A DNA stretch of 64,000 nucleotides from Candidatus Nanopelagicales bacterium (GCA_037045355.1 JBAOHO010000009.1:124001-188000), one strand, 5' to 3'. Shown: positions 32,003-42,041, counted from the stretch's first letter. The notes: a model not told the origin generated them from the letters alone. Program-made: numbers and translations.

Positions 32003-34396
32003 TCACCGGTGGAACAACCGCTGGGACACACCGCGCACCACAGCCGCTGCGCTGCGGCTTCCCGCCGCGAGGGGGCGGCCGTTGAGGACGTCCACCAAGG
32101 CATCGAGTGCGGACCAGGGGATCACCCCGCCGGCGAACAACGCCACACCGCGCAGCGGCATCTCATCGAGAGCCCGGCCGAGCATCGTCACCATGGTGCT
32201 GTCGCCTGCGGCCATCTGTTCGAACTGGCCACGTGTGTAACGATGCAGTCCCATTCGCAGAACCCGGCCGACCCGGGACTCTTGGAGTTCGCCGACGGTC
32301 GTCAGCCGACTGAACGGACGTACGGGTCGCGGCAGCGGCACTGGTCGTCCGAGTAGTTCGGCGAACTCCTGATCGGAGCGTGCCACTGTGACAGGACCAC
32401 AATCCCCACCGGGGACCTGGCCCGTGACGGTGACGGTGATCGTCGACCGGATGTCGACGCTGGACGCGGCCAACTCCAGCACGAACTCCCCGGATGGCAC
32501 ACGCCACCTCTGGCTGTCGGCATCGAAGTACGAGAAAGCGCGATCGTCCAGCGAGATCGTGACCGTCTGCGTCGCGCCCGGTGCCAGGTGGACCTTCGCG
32601 AATCCGCGCAGTTCACGCAGCGGCCGGGCTACGGCACCGGTGATGTCGCGTACGTACAACTGGACCACGTCACTGCCCGGCCGGGGTCCCGAATTCGTGA
32701 TGGGAACGGACACCGTCACGTTGCCGCCCGGGGCGAGTTCCGTCCGGTCCGCGGTCGCAGGCCCCCATTCGAAAGTGGCGTAGCTGAGTCCATACCCGAA
32801 GGGGAACAGGGCAGGAACGTCGTTCGTGGTGAAGTGCCGATAGCCGACCAGAAGGTTCTCGCGGTATTCGACTTGGTGCGGTTCGCCGGGGAAGTACGGA
32901 TCAGAGGCCACATCGGTCTGGTCGATGGGGAAGGTCTCAGCCAGCCGGCCTCCGGGATCGACGTCACCGAACAGAACGTCGGCCAGGGCAGACCCGGAGG
33001 CCTGGCCCCCCAGGTAGGACTCCACGATGGCTGCGGGGGCATCCACCCAAGGCATGGCGACCGGCGACCCGTTCGACAGGGCCACGATCGTTCTCGGATT
33101 CGCCGCGCACACTTTGGTGATGAGCGCGTTGTGTTGCTCGGGAAGGGCCATGTCGGACCGGTCGAAGCCTTCGCTCTCGTAGACGCCCGGGAGCCCGGCG
33201 AGGAGCACCACCACATCCGCCCGACGAGCCGTGCGGACCGCCTCACGGATGAGCAGGTCGTCGCGGGCGGATGTCACAGGGTCATAGCCCGGTGCGTAAC
33301 TGGCAGTCGCGGCACGGGTCCGGATCGCGTCCCAGGCGGAGTCCACGCTCGTCGGGTTCACCAGGGAGCTGCCGAATCCCTGGAATCGAGGTGCGCGCGC
33401 GAAGGCGCCGATTACGGCGATGGAGATGTCAGGATCGAGCGGGAGGATGCCGTCGTTGCGCAGCAGGACGGTGCTCTCGGCCGCCGCACGGCGACAGAGC
33501 AGGTGATGGGCGACAGTGTCAGCGGCCGACCCCTGTTCGCCTGGAGCCTGCTGGGTCAGGTCGAGGACCCGCTGAGCGCTGGTGGCGACATCAGATCGTG
33601 GGAGTTCGCCGGACGCGACGGCCGCGGCCACATCACCATCGGAGATCCCTCCACTGCCGGGCATCTCGAGGTCCATCCCCGCGTGCACACCCACGACGCG
33701 GTCGTTGGTGGCCCCCCAATCACTCATGACCAGACCGTCGAATCCCCATCGATCACGCAGGATGGCCGTGAGCAGGTCGTGGTTGTCGCAACAGTGGGTG
33801 CCGTTGAGCGAGTTGTAGGCCGCCATGACCGTCCAGGGACGGGCTGCGCGGACTGCGTGCTCGAACCCTGCGAGGTAGATCTCGTGGAGAGTGCGGTCGT
33901 CCACCACGACATCGACGACCAGCCGGTGCGCCTCTTGGTTGTTCACCGCGAAGTGTTTCAGGCACGCACCCACCCCGGTCTGCTGGATCCCGTTCACCAT
34001 GGCCGCCGCGAGCCGTCCGCTCAGCAGCGGATCCTCGGACAGGTACTCGAAGTTGCGACCGCAGTTGGGGTGACGCTTGATGTTCAAGCCGGGGCCGAGC
34101 ACGACACCGACACCTTCGGCGCGAGCCTCATTGCCGACCGCTCGGCCGACCTCGGCGATCAACTCCTCGTCCCACGAAGACGCCAAGGTGACTGCGGTGG
34201 GGAAGCACGTGGCGGGGTTGCTACCCGACACTCCCAAGTGATCTCCGGCCTGGTCCTGCTTGCGCAGACCATGCGGACCATCGCTGAGCATCACGGCGGG
34301 GACGGCATGGTCCGGCAGGTCGCGCGTATGCCACACGTCGCTACCGGACAGCAGGCTGATCTGCTCATTCAAGGACAGGTCGGTGGCCCGGATCAT
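32003..34396 (-). CDS. Beta-glucosidase, glycoside hydrolase family 3
   Basis: ATG 34396 has GGAAGGA seven bases upstream; the product is 797 residues. The GH3 barrel contains LSDGPHGLRKQ, GPGLNIKRHPNCGRNFEYLSED and LKHFAVNNQEAHRLV; the nucleophile Asp is in GLVMSDWGATND near residue 225. The second domain has VLLRNDGILPLD and the C-terminal FN3-like domain GSDVVQLYVRDITG. Without a signal peptide, the enzyme is cytosolic and probably cleaves imported beta-glucosides or oligosaccharides. The gene follows the GH13 gene by 35 bp on the same strand, forming a small sugar-use unit. No transporter or regulator is adjacent. Confidence 0.92.
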   Translation of the reverse strand: MIRATDLSLNEQISLLSGSDVWHTRDLPDHAVPAVMLSDGPHGLRKQDQAGDHLGVSGSNPATCFPTAVTLASSWDEELIAEVGRAVGNEARAEGVGVVLGPGLNIKRHPNCGRNFEYLSEDPLLSGRLAAAMVNGIQQTGVGACLKHFAVNNQEAHRLVVDVVVDDRTLHEIYLAGFEHAVRAARPWTVMAAYNSLNGTHCCDNHDLLTAILRDRWGFDGLVMSDWGATNDRVVGVHAGMDLEMPGSGGISDGDVAAAVASGELPRSDVATSAQRVLDLTQQAPGEQGSAADTVAHHLLCRRAAAESTVLLRNDGILPLDPDISIAVIGAFARAPRFQGFGSSLVNPTSVDSAWDAIRTRAATASYAPGYDPVTSARDDLLIREAVRTARRADVVVLLAGLPGVYESEGFDRSDMALPEQHNALITKVCAANPRTIVALSNGSPVAMPWVDAPAAIVESYLGGQASGSALADVLFGDVDPGGRLAETFPIDQTDVASDPYFPGEPHQVEYRENLLVGYRHFTTNDVPALFPFGYGLSYATFEWGPATADRTELAPGGNVTVSVPITNSGPRPGSDVVQLYVRDITGAVARPLRELRGFAKVHLAPGATQTVTISLDDRAFSYFDADSQRWRVPSGEFVLELAASSVDIRSTITVTVTGQVPGGDCGPVTVARSDQEFAELLGRPVPLPRPVRPFSRLTTVGELQESRVGRVLRMGLHRYTRGQFEQMAAGDSTMVTMLGRALDEMPLRGVALFAGGVIPWSALDALVDVLNGRPLAAGSRSAAAVVRGVSQRLFHR

Positions 34397-34431
34397 GGTC
34401 CCATCCTTCCGTCGCGGTTCGGAGTTGGCCA

Positions 34432-36072
34432 TCAGCGCGGTCGGGTGCGGCGCACGATGATGGCGGAGTCCGGGGGCAACCCGATGGTGCCACCGGCGCA
34501 TGTCGCGCCGCCACACTCCAGCAGCAGCTCGGCGCTCACTGCGCGCACTTCCACCGCTCGGGATCCGAAGTTCGCGAACACCGCAGTTTGATCGACCGCG
34601 TCACCCGCTCCCGAGTCGGTACGACGGAACCCCAGGACATCGTCCGGCAGCCCCGCGATCAGGTCCAGTGACCCGATTCGCAGAGATGGCGACGACCGAC
34701 GAAGGGCGAACAGGTGTCGATACAGGCTGAGCAACGAGTCAGGATCGTCTTCCTCGTCGGCGACATTGACGAAGGAGTGGTCCGGGTTGACCGGAAGCCA
34801 CGGCCGCACTGACTCGGGACAGAATCCGGCGTTGGCGGATGCGTCCCACTGCATCGGCGTGCGTACCTCGTCGCGGTTCAGTCTCTCGGCCATGCGCCGG
34901 TTGAGCGCCTCCGGTACCCAGCGGGCGAAGCGTGCGGCCACCGGGTCCAAGGCCCCCGCCATGGGCAGGTACGTGTTGGACATACCGAGTTCCTGCCCCA
35001 TGTACAGCGTCGGCACGCCTCGGACCGTGAGCTGTATGACGGCCAGCACCTTGGCTTTGGCGAGGTCGCCGCCGACCCGGTCGATGGATCGGGACCGGTC
35101 GTGGTTCTCCAAGACGTAGGTCGGCTGCATGGGGGCCGGGAAAGCCGACTCGAACCGGGCGATGGTGTCTCGGAACCACTGGGCGTCATAGGTGTAGAGC
35201 AGGAAATCGAAGAGGAACACCAGGTCGAGGCCGGCGCCGTCGGCGTGATACTCGCGTAGCACCTCGGGTGAACCGAACACCTCGCCCAGAAGGATCCGCT
35301 CCGGTTCGCCGTACTCGGCGCACACCGCATGAAGGTCCTGAGCCAGGCTGATGTTGTCCGGCGTGTTCTCTGTGTTGTCGCGGCGCCACAATCGCGGATA
35401 CCCGGTCGACTTGCGTGGGGCGAAAGGGTTGTCCCGCAGCTCGGGGTCTTTCATGATCTGGCCGAAGATGTCCAACCGGAAGCCATCGACGCTGCGATCC
35501 AACCAGAAGCGGACCGCCGCGAACATGGCCTCCCGAACCTCGGGATTGCGCCAGTTGAGGTCAGGTTGGAAGGGCAAGAACGTGGCCATGTAGAACTGGT
35601 CCCGTTCTGCAGACCACTGCCAGGCCGAGTCGATCTCGAGTGCCGAGCGCCAGTTGTTGGGCGGCCGGCGGCCGTCACGACCCCGACCGTCGGCCCAGAT
35701 GTACCAGTCCGACTTGGGGTTGTCTCGCGACCCCTTGGAGCGCAAGAACCACGGATGCTGGTCGGAGGTGTGGTTGAGCACGAGATCGAACATGATCTTC
35801 ATCCCGCGGCGGTGGACCTGCTCGATCAGCTCCTCTGCGACGGCAACCGAGCCGTATTCAGGGGCGACATCCGTGTAGTCGGTCACGTCGTAACCGAAGT
35901 CCTCCTGAGGGCTGTTGAAGAACGGGGACACCCACACCGTCTCGACTCCGAGGTCCGCGATGTAGTTCAAGCGCTCGATCACTCCTGCGAGATCTCCGAT
36001 GCCGTCGGCGTCCGAATCCGCGAAGGAGCGGGGGTACACCTGATAGATGCTCGTTCCGTGCCACCACGTCAT
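34432..36072 (-). CDS. Alpha-glucosidase, glycoside hydrolase family 13
   Basis: This is a 546-residue protein from ATG 36072 (AGGA upstream). It has all GH13 conserved regions: I, FDLVLNHTSDQHPWF; II, DGFRLDIFGQI with nucleophile Asp near 199; III, ILLGEVFGSPE with acid/base Glu near 262; IV, VLENHDRSRSIDR with the transition-state Asp near 320. RTPMQWDASANAGF and the oligo-1,6-glucosidase/alpha-glucosidase-type start (WWHGTSIYQVYPRSFADSDA) fit subfamilies acting on maltose-like oligosaccharides. It has no signal peptide, so it is cytosolic. It is probably cotranscribed with the GH3 gene downstream. Amylase-type C-terminal domain is present. Confidence 0.93.
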   Translation of the reverse strand: MTWWHGTSIYQVYPRSFADSDADGIGDLAGVIERLNYIADLGVETVWVSPFFNSPQEDFGYDVTDYTDVAPEYGSVAVAEELIEQVHRRGMKIMFDLVLNHTSDQHPWFLRSKGSRDNPKSDWYIWADGRGRDGRRPPNNWRSALEIDSAWQWSAERDQFYMATFLPFQPDLNWRNPEVREAMFAAVRFWLDRSVDGFRLDIFGQIMKDPELRDNPFAPRKSTGYPRLWRRDNTENTPDNISLAQDLHAVCAEYGEPERILLGEVFGSPEVLREYHADGAGLDLVFLFDFLLYTYDAQWFRDTIARFESAFPAPMQPTYVLENHDRSRSIDRVGGDLAKAKVLAVIQLTVRGVPTLYMGQELGMSNTYLPMAGALDPVAARFARWVPEALNRRMAERLNRDEVRTPMQWDASANAGFCPESVRPWLPVNPDHSFVNVADEEDDPDSLLSLYRHLFALRRSSPSLRIGSLDLIAGLPDDVLGFRRTDSGAGDAVDQTAVFANFGSRAVEVRAVSAELLLECGGATCAGGTIGLPPDSAIIVRRTRPR

Positions 36073-36120
36073 GGATTCATCCTGCCGGTCTGGCTGTCCG
36101 GAGTCGTGCGCTGACCGGAC

Positions 36121-36190
36121 GAAACATGACTGTAACGAGGAAGCGGAATTCGTCACGGGCCTGAAACGCTTCCGCGCCGACTGTCGAAAC
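36121..36190 (+). promoter_or_regulatory. GlnR-like half-sites upstream of amtB
   Basis: GTCAC-n6-GAAAC occurs at 36152-36167 and GAAAC-n6-GTAAC at 36121-36136; a further GAAAC is at 36186-36190. The Streptomyces-type GlnR box is GTnAC-n6-GAAAC repeated with 6-bp gaps, so these match in sequence and spacing except that the two pairs are not in perfect register. The location, 66-135 bp before amtB, suits activation of an ammonium-transport operon under nitrogen limitation. Confidence 0.55.
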
Positions 36191-36255
36191 AGCGGGCGAC
36201 AACTCTGACGTCATCCCTGGGGACAGTCCCTGGAGGGAACGAAGGGAGCACGGCG

Positions 36256-37593
36256 ATGGAAGAATCGCTGCTGAACACAGGTGACACAGCCTGGGTTCTC
36301 ACCAGTGCTGCTCTTGTCCTGCTCATGCTGCCGGGCCTGGCCCTTTTCTACGGTGGCATGACGCGATCCAAGAGCACACTCAACATGATGATGATGGTCT
36401 TCGGAGCCACGTTCCTCGTGGGCGTCCTGTGGGTCATCTTCGGCTACTCGATCACGTTCGGAACAGATGGTGGCAGTGGGTTCTGGGGCAACCCGACCGA
36501 GTACCTCGGCCTCGAGTCACTGATGACAGACGACCCCGAAGCCGCACTTCCGGCCATGGCGTTCGTGGCGTTCCAGGCGATGTTCGCGGCCATCACGGTG
36601 GCGCTGATCGCCGGTGCCATCGCGGACCGCGCCAAGTTCGGAGTGTGGCTGATCTTCGCCGGCATCTGGGCGACGATCGTCTACTTCCCCGTCGCGCACT
36701 GGGTGTGGAGTGCGGGGGGCTGGATCTTCGAAGGCCTCGGCCCGCTCAACGGGACCCCGGCGATCGACTTCGCCGGTGGTACTGCGGTGCACATCAACGC
36801 GGGCGTCGCGGGTCTCGCGCTGGCGATCATCCTCGGTAAGCGTCTTGGGTGGCCCAAGACCCCCATGAAGCCGCACAACCTGACGCTGGTGATGTTGGGC
36901 GCCGGTCTGCTGTGGTTCGGCTGGTTCGGATTCAACGCGGGGTCTGCCCTCTCCGCCGGCAATACCGCCGCAGTCGTGTTCTTGAACACCTTCGCGGCGA
37001 CCTGCGCGGCAGCGATCGGCTGGCTGTTGGTGGAGCGCTTCCGCGACGGGCATGCGACCAGCCTCGGTGCTGCCTCCGGCGTTGTCGCCGGCCTGGTGGC
37101 CATCACACCGGCGTGTTCCGCGGTCAGCCCCATGGGGGCGCTGATCCTCGGTCTGATCGCCGGCGTGCTGTGCGCCCTCGCGGTCGGGCTGAAGTACAAG
37201 TTGGGATACGACGATTCACTCGACGTGGTGGGTGTTCACCTCGTCGGTGGGCTGGTCGGGACCTTGCTCATCGGCTTCCTGGCCACCGAGGCCGCGCCGG
37301 CCGGGGTGAATGGGCTGTTCTACGGCGGAGGCACGACGCAACTGGCCAGCCAGGCCATCGCGGCGTTCGCGGTTCTCGCGTTCTCCTTCATCGTGACTCT
37401 CGTCATCGCCAAGATCCTCGATCTGGTGATCGGCTTCCGGGTCACGGAGGACGATGAGGTCGCCGGTGTCGATCGCACGATCCACGCCGAGACGGCCTAC
37501 GAACTGTCCGAGACGGGCGCAGGCGGCCAGTTCGCCGGCCTCAGTGCACACAGCGCCGCCAAGGCGCAGAAAGAGATCGAGGTGAAGGCATGA
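36256..37593 (+). CDS. amtB: Ammonium transporter AmtB
   Basis: This is a 445-residue integral membrane protein with 11 expected membrane segments. It starts LPGLALFYGGMTRSKSTLNM, a hallmark of bacterial Amt. Other conserved parts are FGYSITFG, FAGGTAVHINAGVAGLALAI with the first pore histidine, LLWFGWFGFNAGSA and DVVGVHLVGGLVGTLLIGF with the second. It takes up ammonium; in other bacteria GlnK/GlnB binds the channel to close it. Its end overlaps glnK by four bases (ATGA). The operon has GlnR-like sites upstream. Confidence 0.97.
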   Translation: MEESLLNTGDTAWVLTSAALVLLMLPGLALFYGGMTRSKSTLNMMMMVFGATFLVGVLWVIFGYSITFGTDGGSGFWGNPTEYLGLESLMTDDPEAALPAMAFVAFQAMFAAITVALIAGAIADRAKFGVWLIFAGIWATIVYFPVAHWVWSAGGWIFEGLGPLNGTPAIDFAGGTAVHINAGVAGLALAIILGKRLGWPKTPMKPHNLTLVMLGAGLLWFGWFGFNAGSALSAGNTAAVVFLNTFAATCAAAIGWLLVERFRDGHATSLGAASGVVAGLVAITPACSAVSPMGALILGLIAGVLCALAVGLKYKLGYDDSLDVVGVHLVGGLVGTLLIGFLATEAAPAGVNGLFYGGGTTQLASQAIAAFAVLAFSFIVTLVIAKILDLVIGFRVTEDDEVAGVDRTIHAETAYELSETGAGGQFAGLSAHSAAKAQKEIEVKA

Positions 37594-37928
37594 AGCTCGT
37601 CACTGCAGTGATCAAGCCGTTCAAGTTGGAAGAGGTGAAGTCGGCGCTGGAGGCCTATGGGATCCACGGGCTGACGGTCTCCGAAGCCAGCGGCTATGGC
37701 AGGCAGAAAGGCCACACTGAGGTCTACCGCGGGGCGGAGTACACCGTCGACCTTGTACCCAAGATCCGGGTGGAGGTGCTCGTCGACTCCGACGACGCCG
37801 AGTCTGTGGTCGACGTCATCGTGAAGACGGCCCAGACCGGCCGGATCGGTGACGGCAAGGTGTGGACCACCCCCGTCGACACCGTGGTGCGGGTGCGCAC
37901 CGGTGAACGCGGCGTGGACGCCCTTTAA
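37590..37928 (+). CDS. glnK: Nitrogen regulatory protein PII
   Basis: This is a 112-residue PII protein. MKLVTAVIKPFKLEEVKSAL begins the beta-alpha-beta core; the T loop GYGRQKGHTEVYRGAEY carries Tyr51, the residue modified by GlnD (uridylyl- or, in actinobacteria, adenylylation); GRIGDGKVW is the B loop binding ATP/ADP and 2-oxoglutarate. It reports nitrogen and energy status and blocks AmtB when nitrogen is plentiful. It starts within amtB and is followed nine bases later by glnD, so transporter, sensor and modifying enzyme are made together. Confidence 0.97.
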   Translation: MKLVTAVIKPFKLEEVKSALEAYGIHGLTVSEASGYGRQKGHTEVYRGAEYTVDLVPKIRVEVLVDSDDAESVVDVIVKTAQTGRIGDGKVWTTPVDTVVRVRTGERGVDAL

Positions 37929-37937
37929 GGAACAGCG

Positions 37938-40319
37938 GTGCAGGTCGACGGAACAGTGAGCGCTACGGCCGACACGGCCGAGGCCACCACACATTTCGTC
38001 ACATCCCGTGCCGAGTTGCTGCGGCGCCCCGGACCACCGAGTCCGGGGCGCCGTCGCGCGCTCGTGGCCCTGACTGACGAGTGGCTCCAAGAGGTGTTCC
38101 GGCTGGCCGGGGGGACCGCTCGGCGCGCGGCACTTGTCGCGATCGGCGGGTACGGGCGCGGTGAACTGTCGGTCGGCAGTGACCTGGATCTCCTTCTTCT
38201 GCACGATGGTTCGGTCGGGGATCTCCCCGACCGGATCTGGTACCCGGTCTGGGACAGCAAGATCCGCCTGGACCACTCGGTGCGCACCTTGTCCGAGGCC
38301 CGCCGGCTGGCCGCGCGCGACCTGAAGGTCGTGCTCGGACTGCTCGATGCCCGAGCAGTGGCCGGTGACGAGTTGCTGGTGGAGCGATTGGTCAGTTCGA
38401 TCCGATCCGACTGGCGCGGCTTCGCTCCCAAACGGATTGAGGAACTGCGCGCATCCGTCGACGAACGGCGGGAGCGTCAAGGTGAAGTCGCGCATCTTCT
38501 TGAGCCGGATCTCAAGGAGTCCTACGGCGGTCTTCGTGACGTCACCGTGCTGCGCGCGATCGCGGCCGGTTGGCTCACAGACATCCCGCACGCGGAGATG
38601 GAGCCGGCGACAGGGCTGCTCCTGGATACTCGGGATGCGCTTCACATGCGCACCGGGCGGCACTCCGACCGGCTGATCATGCAAGAACAGGATGGGGTGG
38701 CAGCCGTCCTGGGGTGCCCCGACTCCGACGCACTGATGCGTTCGGTCTCCGCTGCCGGGCGTTTGGTCGCACATGCGAGCGACACCACCTGGTACCGCGT
38801 CGCCCGGGTGACGCGCCGCTCCGCGCGCCGCCCGTTCCGTCGCCTCAGTGGCCGCGGCGACCGCTCTCCACTGGCCGACGGTGTCGTGATGCAGCACGGT
38901 GAAGCGGTCCTGGCCGCCGAAGCGCGCCCCGCCCGCGACCCCCTGCTGTTGCTGCGGGCCGCCGCCGCCGCGGCTCAGGCAGGGGTGCATCTCGCCCCCC
39001 ATGCCGTTGTGCGCTTGGCCACCGAGTCCGCCCCGATGCCGGTGCCATGGCCAGCCTCGGCGCGAGACTCGCTGGTATCGCTACTCGGTGCAGGACGCGC
39101 GACACTGCCTGTTTGGGAAGCCTTGGATCAGGCCGGCGCCATCGGTCCGCTGATTCCGGGTTGGGATGTGGTCCGAAGCGCACCGCAGCGCAATCCGGTG
39201 CATAGATTCACGGTGGACCGGCACCTCGTCGAGACGGCCATCCAGGCGTCGAAGTACCAACGCGACGTTCAGCGTCCTGACCTGCTGATGGTGGCGGCGC
39301 TTCTGCATGACATCGGTAAGGGTCGACCCGGGCGGGATCACACCGAGGCCGGGGTGGAACAAGTCCAAGTCATCGCACCCCAGTTGGGATTCGATGACGC
39401 CGACACTCGAACCCTCGTCACTTTGGTGCAGCACCACCTGCTGCTGCCGGAGACCGCCACCAGGCGAGATCCTGAGGACCCGGTCACCGTCCAGCGCGTG
39501 GTCGATGCTGTCGGCGATAGGGAGACTCTGGAGTTGCTCTTCGCGTTGACCCGGGCCGACGCTCAGGCGACAGGTCCTGCCGCCTGGAGTGAGTGGCGAG
39601 CCGCGTTGATGACGGACCTCGTCCATCGTGCTCGCAGCGTGCTTGCCGGCGAGCCTGGCCCGACCGGCGACACGCTCACCCCGGAACAGGAGGAACTCCT
39701 GCAAACCGGACGTACCGACGTCATGGTGGGGGCGGACGCCCCCGGCAGCATGATCACCGTCACCGTGACAGCACCCGATCGCATCGGCTTGCTGGCCACT
39801 GTCGCCGGAGTCCTCGCCGCCAACCGCCTCGACGTACGAGCGGCCCGAGCCACAGGTGCCGCTGGGATGGCGTTGTCGCAGTGGACCGTCGATCCCGGTT
39901 TCAGTGGTCGGCCCGCTACCGAGCGATTGCGTGAGGACCTGCGGCGAGCGCTGTCCGGCGCTCTCGACCTCCCTGCGTTGCTCGACAAGCGCGAGAAGTC
40001 CTATCGCGATCGTGGCGAGATCTTGGCGCTGGACCCCCGCGTGGAGGTCGTGGCCGACGCGTCCGAACGTGCCGTTGTGGTCGAGGTCCGCACTTACGAC
40101 CGACCGGGGGCGCTGTATCGGCTCGCCACCGCGATCGCCGAGGCGGGACTCGACATCATCGGGGCGCGAGCCGATTCGCTGGGATCAAACGTGATCGATG
40201 TGTTCTACCTTCGTGACGCAGAGGGTGCCCGACCCGCTCCCGACCGGGTCACGGACCTGGTGGCCCGCCTCACCGAAGTCGCCCGAGCAGATTCGACTCC
40301 CGCCGTGGCGCCCGCGTGA
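37938..40319 (+). CDS. glnD: PII nucleotidyltransferase/deadenylylating enzyme GlnD
   Basis: This is a 793-residue protein starting at GTG 37938. It has a nucleotidyltransferase domain with IGGYGRGELSVGSDLDLLLL near residue 70 (catalytic Asp pair), a GlnD linker, and an HD phosphohydrolase domain near 450 (VAALLHDIGKGRPGRDHTEA). Two ACT domains near 600 (TVTAPDRIGLLATVAGVLAA) and 710 (EVRTYDRPGALYRLATAIAE) bind glutamine. It modifies and demodifies PII according to glutamine level. Actinobacterial homologues adenylylate GlnK rather than uridylylate it. The gene is last in the nitrogen operon. Confidence 0.96.
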   Translation: MQVDGTVSATADTAEATTHFVTSRAELLRRPGPPSPGRRRALVALTDEWLQEVFRLAGGTARRAALVAIGGYGRGELSVGSDLDLLLLHDGSVGDLPDRIWYPVWDSKIRLDHSVRTLSEARRLAARDLKVVLGLLDARAVAGDELLVERLVSSIRSDWRGFAPKRIEELRASVDERRERQGEVAHLLEPDLKESYGGLRDVTVLRAIAAGWLTDIPHAEMEPATGLLLDTRDALHMRTGRHSDRLIMQEQDGVAAVLGCPDSDALMRSVSAAGRLVAHASDTTWYRVARVTRRSARRPFRRLSGRGDRSPLADGVVMQHGEAVLAAEARPARDPLLLLRAAAAAAQAGVHLAPHAVVRLATESAPMPVPWPASARDSLVSLLGAGRATLPVWEALDQAGAIGPLIPGWDVVRSAPQRNPVHRFTVDRHLVETAIQASKYQRDVQRPDLLMVAALLHDIGKGRPGRDHTEAGVEQVQVIAPQLGFDDADTRTLVTLVQHHLLLPETATRRDPEDPVTVQRVVDAVGDRETLELLFALTRADAQATGPAAWSEWRAALMTDLVHRARSVLAGEPGPTGDTLTPEQEELLQTGRTDVMVGADAPGSMITVTVTAPDRIGLLATVAGVLAANRLDVRAARATGAAGMALSQWTVDPGFSGRPATERLREDLRRALSGALDLPALLDKREKSYRDRGEILALDPRVEVVADASERAVVVEVRTYDRPGALYRLATAIAEAGLDIIGARADSLGSNVIDVFYLRDAEGARPAPDRVTDLVARLTEVARADSTPAVAPA

Positions 40320-40367
40320 GGGTAGGCTGGGCCCTCGTATCTGCCTCCGCATTCTGAGGATTCCGAC

Positions 40368-41891
40368 TTGTTCGCGTCACTGTCCGATCGTCTGACCGCC
40401 ACGTTCAAGAACCTCCGCGGGAAGGGTCGGTTGTCCGAGGAGGACATCGACACCACCGTCCGCGAGATCCGACTGGCGCTGCTCGACGCCGACGTCGCCC
40501 TCCCAGTGGTCCGAGCCTTCTGCGCCCGCGTCAAGGAGAGGGCCCTGGATGTCGAGGTCTCCAAGGCGCTGAACCCCGGCCAGCAGGTCGTCAAGATCGT
40601 CAACGAGGAACTCATCGCCATCCTGGGCGGCGACACCCGACGGCTGCGTTTCGCCAAGACCCCGCCCACGGTGATCATGCTGGCCGGGCTACAGGGGGCG
40701 GGCAAAACCACGCTTGCGGGCAAGTTGGCTCGATATCTGAAGGACCAGGGGCACCAGCCGATGCTCGTGGCGGCCGACCTGCAACGACCCAACGCCGTCG
40801 ATCAACTGCAGATCGTGGGGGAACGCGCCGACGTCGTGGTCTATGCGCCCGAACCGGGGAACGGGGTCGGCGACCCCGTGGACGTGTCCCGCCGGGCGAT
40901 GCGCGAGGCGGAACTCAAACTGCACGACATCGTCATCGTCGACACGGCGGGCCGTCTGGCGATCGACACCGAACTCATGCAGCAGTTGCGCGACATCCGC
41001 GACACCGTCCACCCCGACGAAGTGCTGCTCGTGGTCGACGCCATGATCGGCCAGGACGCCGTCAACACAGCCGTCCTGTTCAACGAACAGGTCGGGTTCG
41101 ATGGCGCCGTTCTCACCAAGCTCGATGGCGACGCCCGCGGTGGTGCCGCGTTGTCCATCGTGGGGGTCACCGGTCGTCCGATCATGTTCGCCTCGACGGG
41201 GGAGAAGGTCACCGACTTCGAGACCTTCCATCCGGATCGCATGGCCGGGCGCATCCTCGACATGGGCGACGTCCTCAGCCTGATCGAGCAGGCTGAGCGT
41301 GTCTTCGACGCCGAGCAGGCGCAACGCATGGCCGGCAAGGTGGAGCGCGGTGAGGACTTCACCCTCAACGACTTCCTCGAGCAGATGCAGGCCGTCAAGA
41401 AGATGGGGTCGTTGTCCAAGCTGCTCGGAATGCTGCCCGGCATGGGCGAAGTGAAGGATCAACTCGAGTCCTTGGACGACCGCGAGATCGATCGGGTGGC
41501 GGCCATCATCCAGTCCATGACCCCGGCCGAGCGGCAGGATCCGAAGATCCTCAATGGCTCCCGACGGGCCCGGATCGCTCGTGGAGCCGGTGTCGAGGTC
41601 AAGAACATCAATGCGTTGGTCGAACGTTTCGGCGAGGCGCAGAAGATGATGCGGCAGATGCGCAGTGGCAAGGGCCCTGGGCTTCCCGGCATGCCGACCA
41701 TGCCGGGCGTCGGTGGCGGCAAGAAGTCGAGGGGCCGATCTGGCGGCAAGGCGAAGGCCAAGAAGGGTCGCTCCGGCAATCCCGCCAAACGGGCCGAACA
41801 AGAAGCTGCCGCAGCATCGGGGCGCCCGCTGGTCGATCCGGAGTCACTGGAACTCCCCTCCCAGTTCAAGGATCTGCTCGGGCGGCAGTGA
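40368..41891 (+). CDS. ffh: Signal recognition particle GTPase Ffh
   Basis: This is a 507-residue protein; TTG 40368 is the start (GAGGA seven bases upstream). It has an N domain, then the G domain with P-loop MLAGLQGAGKTTLAGKLA near residue 105, DTAGRLAID, LTKLDGDARGGAALS and GEKVTDFETFHPDR. The M domain with methionine-rich segments (GSLSKLLGMLPGMGEVKDQL, QKMMRQMRSGKG) binds signal sequences and 4.5S RNA. The C-terminus is extended and Lys/Gly-rich. It targets nascent membrane and secreted proteins to FtsY. Confidence 0.97.
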   Translation: MFASLSDRLTATFKNLRGKGRLSEEDIDTTVREIRLALLDADVALPVVRAFCARVKERALDVEVSKALNPGQQVVKIVNEELIAILGGDTRRLRFAKTPPTVIMLAGLQGAGKTTLAGKLARYLKDQGHQPMLVAADLQRPNAVDQLQIVGERADVVVYAPEPGNGVGDPVDVSRRAMREAELKLHDIVIVDTAGRLAIDTELMQQLRDIRDTVHPDEVLLVVDAMIGQDAVNTAVLFNEQVGFDGAVLTKLDGDARGGAALSIVGVTGRPIMFASTGEKVTDFETFHPDRMAGRILDMGDVLSLIEQAERVFDAEQAQRMAGKVERGEDFTLNDFLEQMQAVKKMGSLSKLLGMLPGMGEVKDQLESLDDREIDRVAAIIQSMTPAERQDPKILNGSRRARIARGAGVEVKNINALVERFGEAQKMMRQMRSGKGPGLPGMPTMPGVGGGKKSRGRSGGKAKAKKGRSGNPAKRAEQEAAAASGRPLVDPESLELPSQFKDLLGRQ

Positions 41892-42041
41892 AGTTGGGGC
41901 TCCCGGGGCTTTCTGGCACACTGGTGCGGTTGGTCGTCCGGACCCTCTCAACCGGATGACCGGGCTCCCCAGGACCCGCGCACCGAACCCCACTCGGTGT
42001 TACCGGCCCTGATCCCACCATCGACAGGAGTAACAACAGCC

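Noticed and set aside
32588..34591. Long rightward frame opposite the GH3 gene
   Set aside because: It mirrors codon-position GC of the GH3 gene, has no domain, and the leftward frame has all GH3 motifs.
40689..41801. Leftward 370-codon frame opposite ffh
   Set aside because: Shadow frame; ffh motifs are on the plus strand.
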